7,285 nucleotides of DNA from Treponema sp. (GCA_022510885.1 JAFLSP010000091.1:1-7285); one strand, 5' to 3'. Numbered from the stretch's first letter, positions 1 to 6,968 are shown. The notes: generated by a model from the sequence alone, not told the origin. Program-made: numbers and translations.

Positions 1-13
1 TTGTTGCCGCCCT

Positions 14-757
14 TTATCCCGCAAACTGCTCAAAGCCGTTTGCGGTGATGTCGGTCACGAGCGAGCCGTCGCCGCTCCTGACGATGCGCCCCTTGACGAG
101 CACGTGCGCGCGGTCCACGCGCAGGCTTTCCAGAATCTTCGTCGAATGGGTGATGACGATGAGCGCGCCGTTCTGCCGCCGCTGGTACTCCTGAATGCCC
201 TTGCTGACCGTGCGCACCGCGTCCACGTCAAGCCCGCTGTCGGTCTCGTCGAGGATGGCGAGCCTGGGGCTGAGCATGAGCAGCTGGAGGATTTCGCTTT
301 TCTTGCGCTCGCCGCCGCTGAATCCCACGTTCAGGTCGCGGGAGGCGTAGCCTTCGTCCATGTGGAGCAGCTCCATCGTCGCCTTGAGCTGCTTCTGGAA
401 CTGGAAGAGCTTGACGCGCTCGCCCGTGCGCTGCTGAATCGCCGTGCGGATGAAGGAGTCGAGCGGGACTCCCGGCACTTCGAGCGGGGACTGGAACGAG
501 AGGAAGATGCCTTTCGCCGCGCGCTTGTCCGCGCCCAGCGCGGTGATGTCCTCGCCGTCAAAAAGAATCGAGCCTTCCGTCACCGTGTAGCGCGGGTGTC
601 CCATGAGCGTGTAGCCGAGCGTGCTTTTTCCCGCGCCGTTCGGCCCCATGAGGACGTGCGTCTCGCCCGCGCCCACCGTCAGGTTGATGCCGCCGAGGAC
701 TTGCTTTTCTTCAATATATACTGAAAGGTCCTGCACGCGCAAAAGTGTGTCTGCCAT
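14..757 (-). CDS. sufC: Fe-S cluster assembly ATPase SufC
   Basis: Cytoplasmic ABC-type ATPase of the SUF system, which partners SufB and SufD to build Fe-S clusters on the scaffold. The 247-residue product has the usual SufC length. Visible motifs are Walker A GPNGAGKST (38-46), Q-loop Gln89, ABC signature FSGGE (146-150, in the SufC-typical form followed by RKK), Walker B ending LDE (169-171), D-loop SGLD (174-177) and switch His204. The ATG at 757 is chosen because AAAGGAG lies 5 nt upstream; an in-frame GTG at 790 would add 11 residues but sits next to the predicted -10. There is no membrane segment. The gene is divergent from malQ. The bases beyond the stop (1-13 on this strand) read AGGGCGGCAACAA, an SD-like start for a following gene, probably sufB (inference). 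Identification is firm. Confidence 0.96.
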   Translation of the reverse strand: MADTLLRVQDLSVYIEEKQVLGGINLTVGAGETHVLMGPNGAGKSTLGYTLMGHPRYTVTEGSILFDGEDITALGADKRAAKGIFLSFQSPLEVPGVPLDSFIRTAIQQRTGERVKLFQFQKQLKATMELLHMDEGYASRDLNVGFSGGERKKSEILQLLMLSPRLAILDETDSGLDVDAVRTVSKGIQEYQRRQNGALIVITHSTKILESLRVDRAHVLVKGRIVRSGDGSLVTDITANGFEQFAG

Positions 758-762
758 AGCCG

Positions 763-769
763 CTCCTTT
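763..769 (-). promoter_or_regulatory. Ribosome binding site of sufC
   Basis: AAAGGAG on the minus strand, 5 nt before the ATG at 757. It fixes the start and contrasts with malQ, deoD and the exported-protein gene, which have no SD. Confidence 0.85.
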
Positions 770-790
770 GTTTTCCGATGTTCCGCGCAC

Positions 791-799
791 AGTTTACCA
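791..799 (-). promoter_or_regulatory. Probable extended -10 promoter of sufC
   Basis: On the minus strand TGG is followed by TAAACT (796-791), an extended -10 pattern. The -35 position at 17-bp spacing reads TACCCC, which is poor, so recognition would rest on the extended -10. Transcription would start near 784, leaving a leader of about 27 nt that contains the AAAGGAG site. No operator for a Rrf2- or SufR-type regulator could be picked out. Confidence 0.5.
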
Positions 800-830
800 A
801 AAAACGGCGGTTTGGGGTAGAGCGTCCGCA

Positions 831-859
831 TTGAAAAAATCCGCGCGACGCGCTAGAAT
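831..859 (+). promoter_or_regulatory. Sigma-70 promoter of malQ, leaderless geometry
   Basis: TTGAAA (831-836), a 17-bp spacer and TAGAAT (854-859). Only 6 nt separate the -10 from the malQ ATG at 866, so the expected transcription start (7th base after the -10) is the A of the start codon. No SD-like sequence precedes the ATG. The promoter should also drive chrA1 and chrA2. Confidence 0.75.
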
Positions 860-865
860 GGACGC

Positions 866-2482
866 ATGAGTTTACCGCGATTGGCAGGCATCCTGCTGCA
901 CCCCACGTCGTTGCCCGGTTCGTATGGCATCGGCACCTTAGGAAAGAGCGCGTTCGCGTTCGTCGATTTTCTGGAAAAAGCGCGCGTCAGGCTGTGGCAG
1001 GTGCTGCCGCTCGGGCCGACGGGCTACGGCGACAGTCCCTACCAGTCTTTCTCCACCTTCGCGCTCAACCCGCTGCTGATTGACCTTGACCTGCTGTGCG
1101 AGCGCGGCTGGGCGCGTCCGACCGACATCGTGCCGCCCGCCTTCGTCAGGCAGAAGGGCGACGTTGACTTCGGCGCGGTGGTCTGGTGGAAGCTGCCCGT
1201 CCTGCGCACCTGCGCCGACTATTTCAGCGCCCATGCGGGCGACGCGGACCGGGCCGAATTCGCCGCGTTCTGCAAGAAGAACGCCTCCTGGCTCGACGAC
1301 TACGCCTCGTTCATGAGCATCAAGACGCACCACGACTTGCAGGCCGCCGCCGAAAGCGAGCGGAAGGGCAAGCCGGTCGCCGGCACCTGGAACCGCTACT
1401 GGAAGAAGGACCTTGCCGCGCATGACCGTGCCGCCGTCTTTGCCTGGAACCGTGCGCACGGCGAGGAAATCGCGCAGTACAAGGTGATGCAGTTCTTTGC
1501 CGCCACGCAGTGGCAGTCGCTCAAGTCCTACGCGAACGGCAAGGGCATTGCCATTGTGGGCGACATCCCGATTTTCGTCGCGAGCGACAGCGCGGACGTG
1601 TGGGCGAACCAGCCGCTGTTCCAGCTGACCAAGCGGGGCGTGCCCAAGTGCGTGGCGGGCGTGCCGCCGGACTATTTCAGCGCGACGGGGCAGCTGTGGG
1701 GCAATCCGCTCTACGACTGGAAGGCGATGAAGGCGGACGGCTACCGCTGGTGGGTTGCCCGCATCAGGCGGCTGCTTGAGCTGACCGACTGGGTGCGGAT
1801 TGACCATTTCCGCGGCTTCGAGTCGTACTGGGCGGTGCCGTTCGGGAATCCCACGGCGGAGCAGGGCACCTGGAAGAAAGGCCCGGGGCGCGCGCTGTTC
1901 GAGGCAATCCGCAAGTCGCTCGGCGACCTGCCGCTCATCGCCGAGGACCTGGGCGTGATTACCGACGCGGTGCGCGACCTGCGCGACGGCCTCGGCCTGC
2001 CCGGCATGAAAATCTTGCAGTTCGCCTTTGACGAGAACGAGCGGCGCGCGGGCAACCTCGTGAACGCCTTTCTGCCCCACGCCTACGACCGCCCCTGCGT
2101 CGTCTACACGGGAACGCACGACAACGACACCACGCAGGGCTTCCTGGAGTCGCTTGACGACGGGACGCTCGCGCTGATTGCGTCTTATCTGTGCGGCGAG
2201 GCGGTGGACGCGGAGCGGGCGAAGAGACTGCGCAAGAACGGCACTTTGCTGCGCTCCCTGATTACGCTTGCCCTTTCGTCAACGGCGCAGTTCGCGGTCA
2301 TCCCCTTGCAGGACGTGTACCGGCTCGGCACGAAGGCGCGCATGAACACGCCGAGCACGAGCGGCAAAAACTGGGCGTGGCGCATGACGGACGCGATGCT
2401 CGCGGGGGAGAAGGCGGATGCCGCCGCCGCATGGCTTGCCGAGCTGGTCGCGCTGTACGGGCGCAACGGGGCGGCGCGATGA
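866..2482 (+). CDS. malQ: 4-alpha-glucanotransferase (amylomaltase, GH77)
   Basis: Cytoplasmic GH77 enzyme that transfers alpha-1,4-glucan segments between malto-oligosaccharides, releasing glucose and longer glucans for phosphorylase. At 538 residues it has the compact bacterial length. Family motifs are HPTSLPG (12-18), DSPYQSFSTFALNP (56-69), the loop GVPPDYFSATGQLWGNP (265-281), nucleophile Asp313 in RIDHFRGF, acid/base Glu360 in IAEDLG, and Asp419 in YTGTHDND. All three catalytic carboxylates are present, so it should be active. The start at 866 is supported by the N-terminus aligning with the family (RLAGILLHPTSLPG) and by the promoter 6 nt upstream. It overlaps chrA1 by 4 nt (ATGA). 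No other maltodextrin gene is in the window. Confidence 0.97.
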   Translation: MSLPRLAGILLHPTSLPGSYGIGTLGKSAFAFVDFLEKARVRLWQVLPLGPTGYGDSPYQSFSTFALNPLLIDLDLLCERGWARPTDIVPPAFVRQKGDVDFGAVVWWKLPVLRTCADYFSAHAGDADRAEFAAFCKKNASWLDDYASFMSIKTHHDLQAAAESERKGKPVAGTWNRYWKKDLAAHDRAAVFAWNRAHGEEIAQYKVMQFFAATQWQSLKSYANGKGIAIVGDIPIFVASDSADVWANQPLFQLTKRGVPKCVAGVPPDYFSATGQLWGNPLYDWKAMKADGYRWWVARIRRLLELTDWVRIDHFRGFESYWAVPFGNPTAEQGTWKKGPGRALFEAIRKSLGDLPLIAEDLGVITDAVRDLRDGLGLPGMKILQFAFDENERRAGNLVNAFLPHAYDRPCVVYTGTHDNDTTQGFLESLDDGTLALIASYLCGEAVDAERAKRLRKNGTLLRSLITLALSSTAQFAVIPLQDVYRLGTKARMNTPSTSGKNWAWRMTDAMLAGEKADAAAAWLAELVALYGRNGAAR

Positions 2483-3048
2483 GGGCAAGCGCGCGGTCGC
2501 TGGGGGAGCTGTTCCTCACGTTCTTCAAAATCGGGCTGTGCACCTTCGGCGGCGGCATCGCCATGCTCCCCGTGCTGGAAAAGGAGCTGGCGCAGAAGCG
2601 CGGCTGGACGACGAGCGGCGAGCTGTTGGACTATTTTGCCATCGGGCAGAGCACGCCGGGCATCATCGCGGTGAACGTGGCGACTTTCGTGGGCTACAAG
2701 CGCGCGGGCGTGGTCGGCGGCTGCGTGGCGACCTTCGGCATGGTGTGTCCCTCGCTCATCATCATCACGGTGATTGCGAAATGCGTCGCCAATTTCAGCG
2801 AATTCGCCTGGGTGCAGCGCGCCCTGCGCGGCATCAACGTGGCGGTCGCGGCAATCCTGACGTCCGCCGTCTGCACCTTCTCCCGGAAGTCCGTCAAGTC
2901 GGCGTTCGGCTTCTTCCTGCTCCTGGTCTCGTTCGTGCTGATTTTCTTTTTGCGCGTGAACACGATATGGGTGATTTTCGGCAGCGCGGTTTTGGGCGTT
3001 GTCCTTGCGGCATTGCGGGGCGACCTGAGGAAGGACGGGCATGACTGA
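2479..3048 (+). CDS. chrA: Chromate-family transporter, short-chain subunit 1
   Basis: Integral inner-membrane protein of the CHR (chromate ion transporter) family, 189 residues, the half-length form. The family signature near the N-terminus is clear: FFKIGLCTFGGG (15-26). The second conserved block is GQSTPGII (56-63), where most relatives have a proline at position 62. About six hydrophobic stretches follow, ending in a basic/acidic tail. The start ATG at 2479 overlaps the malQ stop (ATGA), implying translational coupling; no strong SD is visible. Established knowledge: short CHR proteins are usually encoded as adjacent pairs and work together, as in Bacillus subtilis. That arrangement is seen here with the next gene. 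Substrate is uncertain, since many family members have never been tested with chromate. Confidence 0.9.
   Translation: MRASARSLGELFLTFFKIGLCTFGGGIAMLPVLEKELAQKRGWTTSGELLDYFAIGQSTPGIIAVNVATFVGYKRAGVVGGCVATFGMVCPSLIIITVIAKCVANFSEFAWVQRALRGINVAVAAILTSAVCTFSRKSVKSAFGFFLLLVSFVLIFFLRVNTIWVIFGSAVLGVVLAALRGDLRKDGHD
3027..3035 (+). promoter_or_regulatory. Ribosome binding site of chrA2
   Basis: GAGGAAGGA lies inside the end of chrA1, 5 nt before the ATG at 3041. It is one of the strongest SD sequences in the window and supports the overlapping start. Confidence 0.8.
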
Positions 3049-3661
3049 GTTCATCGTCGCGCAGATTCAGTCGCAGTCGGCGCTCGGGCTGCTCTGCCTG
3101 ACGGCGGTCTTTTTCTACGTGGGGCTGATTACGATTGGCGGCGGGCAGGTCGCCATCACGATTATGCAGCAGGTGCTGGTGGAGCAGTTCCGGCTGATTG
3201 ACGGCGCGTTCTTCTACAACATGGTCGCCATTTCGGAAAGCACGCCGGGGCCAATCGGCATCAACATCGCCACGTACATCGGCACGGAGCTGTACGGCGT
3301 GTGGGGCGGATTCTTTACGACGCTCGGCGAGGTGCTGCCCTCGCTTGTCTGCATCATGGTCATCGCGCGGTTCTTCGGCTCCTTCGCGGAGAAGCGGGGC
3401 GTGCAGGCGGCGTTCGCCACGCTGCGCCCGGCGGTCTCCGGCGTGATTGCGGTGGCGGCGGCGAAAATCGTCATCATCGCGCTGTTCGTGGTGCATGAGG
3501 GCTTCGTGCTTGCCGCGCCGGCGACCTGGAACGGGAGCGTCCATCTGTACGGCATCAACGCGGCGTTCTACGTGCTGTCGCTGCTCGTGCTGTTCAGGAC
3601 GGACGTGCATCCCGTCTTCGTCGTGCTGGCGGGCGCGGTGTTCGGCGTGATTTTTTGCTAG
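3041..3661 (+). CDS. chrA: Chromate-family transporter, short-chain subunit 2
   Basis: Second half-size CHR transporter, 206 residues. It shows the paired motifs of the family: GLITIGGGQ (28-36) and the canonical [10 protein letters not shown] (66-75), with Pro71 where subunit 1 has isoleucine. About six hydrophobic segments are visible, the last running to the C-terminal cysteine. Its start lies 8 nt inside chrA1 and has its own strong SD, so both subunits are probably made in similar amounts and pair in the membrane with opposite topology, as known for other short CHR pairs (inference for this one). The stop TAG (3659-3661) is followed at once by the palindrome and promoter of deoD, with no terminator between them, so read-through into deoD is possible. 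Exported anion unknown; chromate or sulfate-like oxyanions are the family expectation. Confidence 0.9.
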   Translation: MTEFIVAQIQSQSALGLLCLTAVFFYVGLITIGGGQVAITIMQQVLVEQFRLIDGAFFYNMVAISESTPGPIGINIATYIGTELYGVWGGFFTTLGEVLPSLVCIMVIARFFGSFAEKRGVQAAFATLRPAVSGVIAVAAAKIVIIALFVVHEGFVLAAPATWNGSVHLYGINAAFYVLSLLVLFRTDVHPVFVVLAGAVFGVIFC

Positions 3662-3677
3662 CGGATTGCGCAATCCG
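3662..3677. promoter_or_regulatory. 16-bp perfect palindrome, candidate operator of deoD
   Basis: CGGATTGCGCAATCCG is a perfect 16-bp inverted repeat immediately after the chrA2 stop and 3 bp before the deoD -10 hexamer, within the promoter spacer. It could be bound by a dimeric repressor. It is unlikely to be a terminator: it is not followed by a T-tract on the plus strand, and the run of T at 3651-3656 lies before it. The regulator is unknown. Confidence 0.45.
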
Positions 3678-3686
3678 TGCTATAAT
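3678..3686 (+). promoter_or_regulatory. Extended -10 promoter of deoD, leaderless geometry
   Basis: TGC followed by a perfect TATAAT (3681-3686). The best -35-like hexamer, TTGCTA (3655-3660), is 20 bp away, so the extended -10 is the main signal. Six nt separate TATAAT from the ATG at 3693, placing the predicted start of transcription on the start codon. No SD is present. Confidence 0.75.
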
Positions 3687-3692
3687 CAATCT

Positions 3693-4400
3693 ATGAGTAC
3701 ACACATCAACGCGCCGGACGGCGCAATCGCCCCGAATGTTCTGCTTCCGGGCGACCCGCTGCGGGCGAAATTCATTGCGGAGCAGTTTCTGGACGGCGCG
3801 ACGTGCTACAACGAGGTGCGCGGGATGCTCGGCTTTACGGGGACGTACAAGGGCGTGCCGGTGAGCGTGCAGGGGACGGGCATGGGGCAGCCCTCGCTTT
3901 CGATTTACGCCACGGAGCTGTTCAGGTTTTACGGCGTGCAGACGGCAATCCGCGTGGGCACCTGCGGCGCGGTGAGCGAGCGGACGCAGTTGAGAGACAC
4001 GATTATCGTCAACGCCGCCTGTTCGGATTCCGCCCTGCTGACCCAGCGTTTCGGCAGCCTGCACTTTGCCCCTGCGGCGAGTTTCGACCTCGTGCGCGCG
4101 GCGGACGGCATCGCCTCGGGCATGGGCATCCGCTATGCGGTCGGTTCGGTCGCGTCGAGCGATTTGTTCTACGACAAGAACGAGAACTGGAAGAAGTGGG
4201 CGGCCTACGGCGTGCTCGGCATTGAGATGGAGAGCGCGGAGCTGTTCACGCTGGCGGCGGAGTACGGGCGGCGCGCGCTTGCCATTATGACCGTGAGCGA
4301 CCACATCCTGCTCGGCGGCGCGACCACGGCGGAGGAGCGGCAGACGACGTTCACCGCGATGATGCGCCTCGCGCTCGACACGATTGTGGCGGCGAGTTAG
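3693..4400 (+). CDS. deoD: Purine nucleoside phosphorylase, DeoD type
   Basis: Cytoplasmic enzyme that cleaves purine (deoxy)nucleosides with phosphate to free base and (deoxy)ribose-1-phosphate, for purine salvage. The 235 residues match the hexameric DeoD (PNP-II) length. Landmarks are HIN (4-6, the His contributed to the neighbouring subunit's site), PGDPLRAK (19-26) with phosphate-binding Gly20 and Arg24, Arg43 in [13 protein letters not shown], Arg87 and GTCGA (89-93), EMES (178-181) for ribose, and catalytic Asp203 in SDH. The ATG at 3693 is chosen over an in-frame TTG at 3666 because that upstream start precedes the TATAAT box and the start here matches the family N-terminus. It converges with manA, the two stops overlapping by 4 nt. 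Identification is firm. Confidence 0.96.
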   Translation: MSTHINAPDGAIAPNVLLPGDPLRAKFIAEQFLDGATCYNEVRGMLGFTGTYKGVPVSVQGTGMGQPSLSIYATELFRFYGVQTAIRVGTCGAVSERTQLRDTIIVNAACSDSALLTQRFGSLHFAPAASFDLVRAADGIASGMGIRYAVGSVASSDLFYDKNENWKKWAAYGVLGIEMESAELFTLAAEYGRRALAIMTVSDHILLGGATTAEERQTTFTAMMRLALDTIVAAS

Positions 4401-5191
4401 TTCGCGCTGATGATGATAAGCTCGCCCGCCCCGCTGAGCGTGACGGTTTCCCCGGCGGCGAGCGCGAATATCTGCTCTTGCTGAAAGCCGAGCGTCTGCG
4501 CGTGTCCGGGCGTTTCCGCTTGTATCGTGCCGCTTCCGCTGACGATGAACACGAGCTGCCCGGTCCGCTCGCACTGCCACGAGAGGCGGTCGCGCAGGGC
4601 GCGCTTTTGCAGCGTGAAATAGGCGCAGGAAAACGAATCCCGCAGCGGCGCAATCGGCGCGCGGTCGGCGTGCCTGACGCTCGCAAGCCCTTTTTCCTCA
4701 TGCAGTTCGCGCGGCCGTCCCCAGTCGTAGAGCCGGTAGGTGATATTGCAGTTTTGCTGTACTTCGAGCAGGCGCACTCCGCCGCCGATGGCATGCACGC
4801 TTCCGGCGGGAATGAAGGCGAAGTCGCCCTGCCGCACGGGAACGCTGTTCAGTTTGCCTTCGAGCGTCCTTGCGTGAATCGCGCGGCGCAGTTCCTCCGT
4901 GGTGCAGTTCTTTTGCAGCCCGTAGACAATCCGCGCGCCCGGCTCGGCGGCAAGCACGTACCAGCATTCCGTCTTGCCGACCGCGCCCGCCCCCTCAAGC
5001 CGCGCCGCCGTCTCGTCGTCGGGATGCACCTGCACGGAGAGCGTGTCGTTCGCCTGGATGATTTTGACGAGCAGGGGGAAGTCGCCCGCCAGCGCCGCAA
5101 AATCATCCTGCCTGCCGTCCGGGTGCGTGGAGGCAATCCAGTCCTCGTGGCCCCAGATTTTCTCAAAGCGGATGGGCGTGAGCGCGAGCAT
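4397..5191 (-). CDS. manA: Mannose-6-phosphate isomerase, class I (compact form)
   Basis: Zinc enzyme that interconverts mannose-6-P and fructose-6-P, feeding mannose into glycolysis or supplying mannose-6-P for glycan synthesis. The 264-residue product is shorter than typical Bacillus-type enzymes of about 315. Core motifs are intact: KIWGHEDW (11-18), VQVHPDD (53-59) giving zinc ligands Gln54 and His56, KTECWYVL (73-80) with Glu75, PAGSVHAIG (128-136) with His133, and YRLYDWGR (152-159) with the likely catalytic Arg153. The C-terminal cupin half is trimmed. The ATG at 5191 shares one base with the TGA of the upstream nucleotidyltransferase (TGATG), so translation is probably coupled; only a weak GGGA precedes it. 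Its stop overlaps that of deoD. Sure of family, less sure of physiological direction. Confidence 0.93.
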   Translation of the reverse strand: MLALTPIRFEKIWGHEDWIASTHPDGRQDDFAALAGDFPLLVKIIQANDTLSVQVHPDDETAARLEGAGAVGKTECWYVLAAEPGARIVYGLQKNCTTEELRRAIHARTLEGKLNSVPVRQGDFAFIPAGSVHAIGGGVRLLEVQQNCNITYRLYDWGRPRELHEEKGLASVRHADRAPIAPLRDSFSCAYFTLQKRALRDRLSWQCERTGQLVFIVSGSGTIQAETPGHAQTLGFQQEQIFALAAGETVTLSGAGELIIISAN

Positions 5192-6114
5192 CAGTCGTCC
5201 CAGAGTTTTGCCGGGTAGTAGCCGCTCGCGATTTTCTTCGCGATTTCGTCCCTGACCAGCTGCTTGTCCTCGGGGTAGGTCATGCCGAACCAGGTCTCCT
5301 CGCTCGTAAAGACTTTCAGCCTGCCCTCGCCGTGCCGGATGATGTCGCTCGCCGCCACGGGAAGCAGCGCCTCCGCCTTTTCCTCGCCCAGCCGGTGCGC
5401 CCTGAAGTCGTCCCAGTAGGCCTGAAAACTCGCGAACGCCCGGGGGCTGAAGCCGAAGAAGTTCATGCTCACGGTCTCTTTGCCCGTCATCGGGACGAGA
5501 CGGCCGTCCAGCTCGGACACGATGTCGTTCCCGCTGAAATGCTCGCCTGTGTAGTATATCTTGGTGTTCTCGGTGATGGACGTGAGGTAGCCGTCCTCCG
5601 TCTGCGCCACGCCGCGGCTGACCGACCCGTTGCGGCTCATCGTGTTGCCGAGGACATAGCCGACCATGGCGTGCTCGGTGCTGTCGTTGTCAATAGAAGA
5701 AAGGTAGCGGCCGAGCGTCTCGAAGGCGGCGCGCCCGTAGTAGTCGTCGGCGTTGATGACCGCGAAGGGCTCGCGGATGCGCTCCTGCGCGCACAGCACG
5801 GCGTGAATCGTGCCCCATGGCTTGGTGCGCGCGGCGGCCTGCTTCCGCTCGTCCGCCGTCAGGAGCGAGTCAAGCCCCTGGAACACGTATTCCGCGTCAA
5901 AATGCCGCGCCACGCGGTCGAACAGCCGCGCGCGGAAGTCCTGCTCGATGTCCTTCCTGATGATGTAGACGACCTTGCCGAAGCCGCCGCGCCGCGCGTC
6001 AAAGGTGGAGAAGTCAAGCAGGCACTCGCCGTGCTGACCCACCGCGTCAATCTGCTTTACGCCGCCATAGCGGCTTCCCATGCCCGCCGCCAGAACAAGC
6101 AATGTCGGTTTCAT
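5191..6114 (-). CDS. Sugar-phosphate nucleotidyltransferase family protein
   Basis: GT-A fold nucleotidyltransferase, 307 residues, expected to join a sugar phosphate (or similar phosphorylated alcohol) to an NTP, giving an activated precursor and pyrophosphate. Seen in sequence: N-terminal nucleotide-binding loop VLAAGMGSRYGGVKQ (7-21) with Lys20, KPWGT (98-102), the metal-site stretch NADDYYG (121-127), and MNFFGF (217-222). The variant GSRYGGVKQ distinguishes it from classic RmlA, GalU and ManC enzymes, so the exact sugar and nucleotide cannot be named. Its position directly before manA suggests a mannose- or fructose-6-P-derived product, but no phosphomannomutase is present here. The start at 6114 has AAAGGA 6 nt upstream. 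It lies 21 nt after the exported-protein gene, so the two are probably co-transcribed. Confidence 0.85.
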   Translation of the reverse strand: MKPTLLVLAAGMGSRYGGVKQIDAVGQHGECLLDFSTFDARRGGFGKVVYIIRKDIEQDFRARLFDRVARHFDAEYVFQGLDSLLTADERKQAAARTKPWGTIHAVLCAQERIREPFAVINADDYYGRAAFETLGRYLSSIDNDSTEHAMVGYVLGNTMSRNGSVSRGVAQTEDGYLTSITENTKIYYTGEHFSGNDIVSELDGRLVPMTGKETVSMNFFGFSPRAFASFQAYWDDFRAHRLGEEKAEALLPVAASDIIRHGEGRLKVFTSEETWFGMTYPEDKQLVRDEIAKKIASGYYPAKLWDD

Positions 6115-6120
6115 AGTGAT

Positions 6121-6126
6121 TCCTTT
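6121..6126 (-). promoter_or_regulatory. Ribosome binding site of the nucleotidyltransferase gene
   Basis: AAAGGA on the minus strand, 6 nt before the ATG at 6114, in the 21-nt gap after the exported-protein gene. The gap is AT-rich (TATAAATA), but no matched -35 was found, so I do not call a separate promoter. Confidence 0.75.
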
Positions 6127-6135
6127 ATTTATATT

Positions 6136-6933
6136 TTATGGTACAATCTCACCATCTATGATACCACGTTCCGTTTCGGAAGTAAAGGTTGCGTTGTCTT
6201 CCGTGTCGGTCTCGGCAGATTCCTCTGCCTCGTCGCTGTCTTCCGACGCTTCTTCCTGCGGGGCGGGCGTTTTGGGTGCGGCGGTTCGCTTGAGCGTGCC
6301 GCGTATCGTCAGCACGCCGTCCACAAACGTCGTGCTGAGCGCGCCGTCCCAGACCCGCTCCGTGCCCTCGCCGTAGCTGTCCGGCACGAACGTTACTTTT
6401 TCCCAGTCGATGCCCGTTGCGCGTGCGCTTTCGCCGGTCGTTTCGTCTGCTGTGTCGTACAGGAATTCGGGCTTTATGGTGAATACGCCCGCCGTGTTGT
6501 CCGCAAGCCCCTCCGCAAGGGAAAAACTGCTGCGCGGGTCCAGCCGCCCTTGTTCGTCCGTGCAGATGCGGTAGGCGACGCCGCGGTGCATGAAGGCAAC
6601 CGACAGCCGAGCGCCGTCCTGCGTCACCGTAAGGCCGTCGGTCTGCGCCTGTGCGGCGGGGCTGACGGCAAAGAGCAGGAGCGCGTACAGCCCCTTGGGA
6701 AAGGTCTTGCCGCCGTCCGCCTGCACGGCGCGCAGCCCCTTGGTCGATTGCGCCACGGACGCGCCCGTTACCGCGTCAAAGCGGTCGTCTGCTTGTACGC
6801 CGGAAGTCCGCCAGCGCAGGAAATTCCCGCCGTCGTCCGCGGCCGTGTTGTAGCGGAAATCGATTTTGAGCCGTTCCGCCCCGAACGCCGCCCCCGCGCA
6901 GAGCAGGAGGGCAAGGCAGGCAAGGTGCTTCAT
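6136..6933 (-). CDS. Exported protein of unknown function with acidic C-terminal tail
   Basis: I do not recognise the family. The 265-residue product begins with a signal peptide (Lys2-His3, hydrophobic core 4-16, likely cleavage after Gly18 in AAFG), so it should be exported to the periplasm or beyond. Cys12 is in the hydrophobic core, but the preceding LLL is a poor lipobox, so a lipoprotein is unlikely. The mature part 20-215 has short alternating polar/hydrophobic stretches, looks beta-rich and contains one cysteine (Cys124). Residues 217-225 are Ala/Pro-rich and 227-255 are a low-complexity Glu/Asp/Ser/Thr tail, followed by a hydrophobic end (RGIIDGEIVP). It is first in a unit with the nucleotidyltransferase and manA, suggesting a cell-envelope role (inference). 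The start at 6933 has no SD and lies 6 nt after a -10 box. Confidence 0.75.
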   Translation of the reverse strand: MKHLACLALLLCAGAAFGAERLKIDFRYNTAADDGGNFLRWRTSGVQADDRFDAVTGASVAQSTKGLRAVQADGGKTFPKGLYALLLFAVSPAAQAQTDGLTVTQDGARLSVAFMHRGVAYRICTDEQGRLDPRSSFSLAEGLADNTAGVFTIKPEFLYDTADETTGESARATGIDWEKVTFVPDSYGEGTERVWDGALSTTFVDGVLTIRGTLKRTAAPKTPAPQEEASEDSDEAEESAETDTEDNATFTSETERGIIDGEIVP

Positions 6934-6939
6934 AGGAAG

Positions 6940-6968
6940 AGCATACCGCCGTGCGCGGGCACGGTCAA
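6940..6968 (-). promoter_or_regulatory. Sigma-70 promoter of the exported-protein operon, leaderless geometry
   Basis: On the minus strand: TTGACC (6968-6963), a 17-bp spacer and TATGCT (6945-6940), then 6 nt (CTTCCT read 6939-6934 as TCTTCC) before the ATG at 6933. The predicted transcription start is the A of the start codon. There is no SD. The -35 overlaps the stop codon of the short open frame at 6965-7078. Confidence 0.7.

Noticed and set aside
758..790. Longer SufC start at GTG 790
   Set aside because: It would start within a base of the predicted -10 box and has no SD. The ATG at 757 has AAAGGAG 5 nt upstream and matches the family N-terminus.
938..2119. Long open frame on the minus strand opposite malQ
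   Set aside because: It is Arg/Val/Ala-rich with no motif, lies antisense to a gene with all GH77 catalytic residues, and is expected from high-GC codon bias.
3651..3677. Terminator after chrA2 (T6 run plus palindrome)
   Set aside because: The T-run precedes the palindrome on the plus strand. On the minus strand the palindrome is followed by A residues. Neither orientation gives a stem followed by a U-tract.
3594..4580. Long minus-strand frame opposite deoD
   Set aside because: It is Arg/His-rich without motifs and overlaps the clearly identified deoD and part of manA.
6136..6933. Lipoprotein signal at Cys12 of the exported protein
   Set aside because: The three residues before Cys12 are Leu-Leu-Leu, lacking a small residue at -1, and a good signal peptidase I site follows at AAFG.
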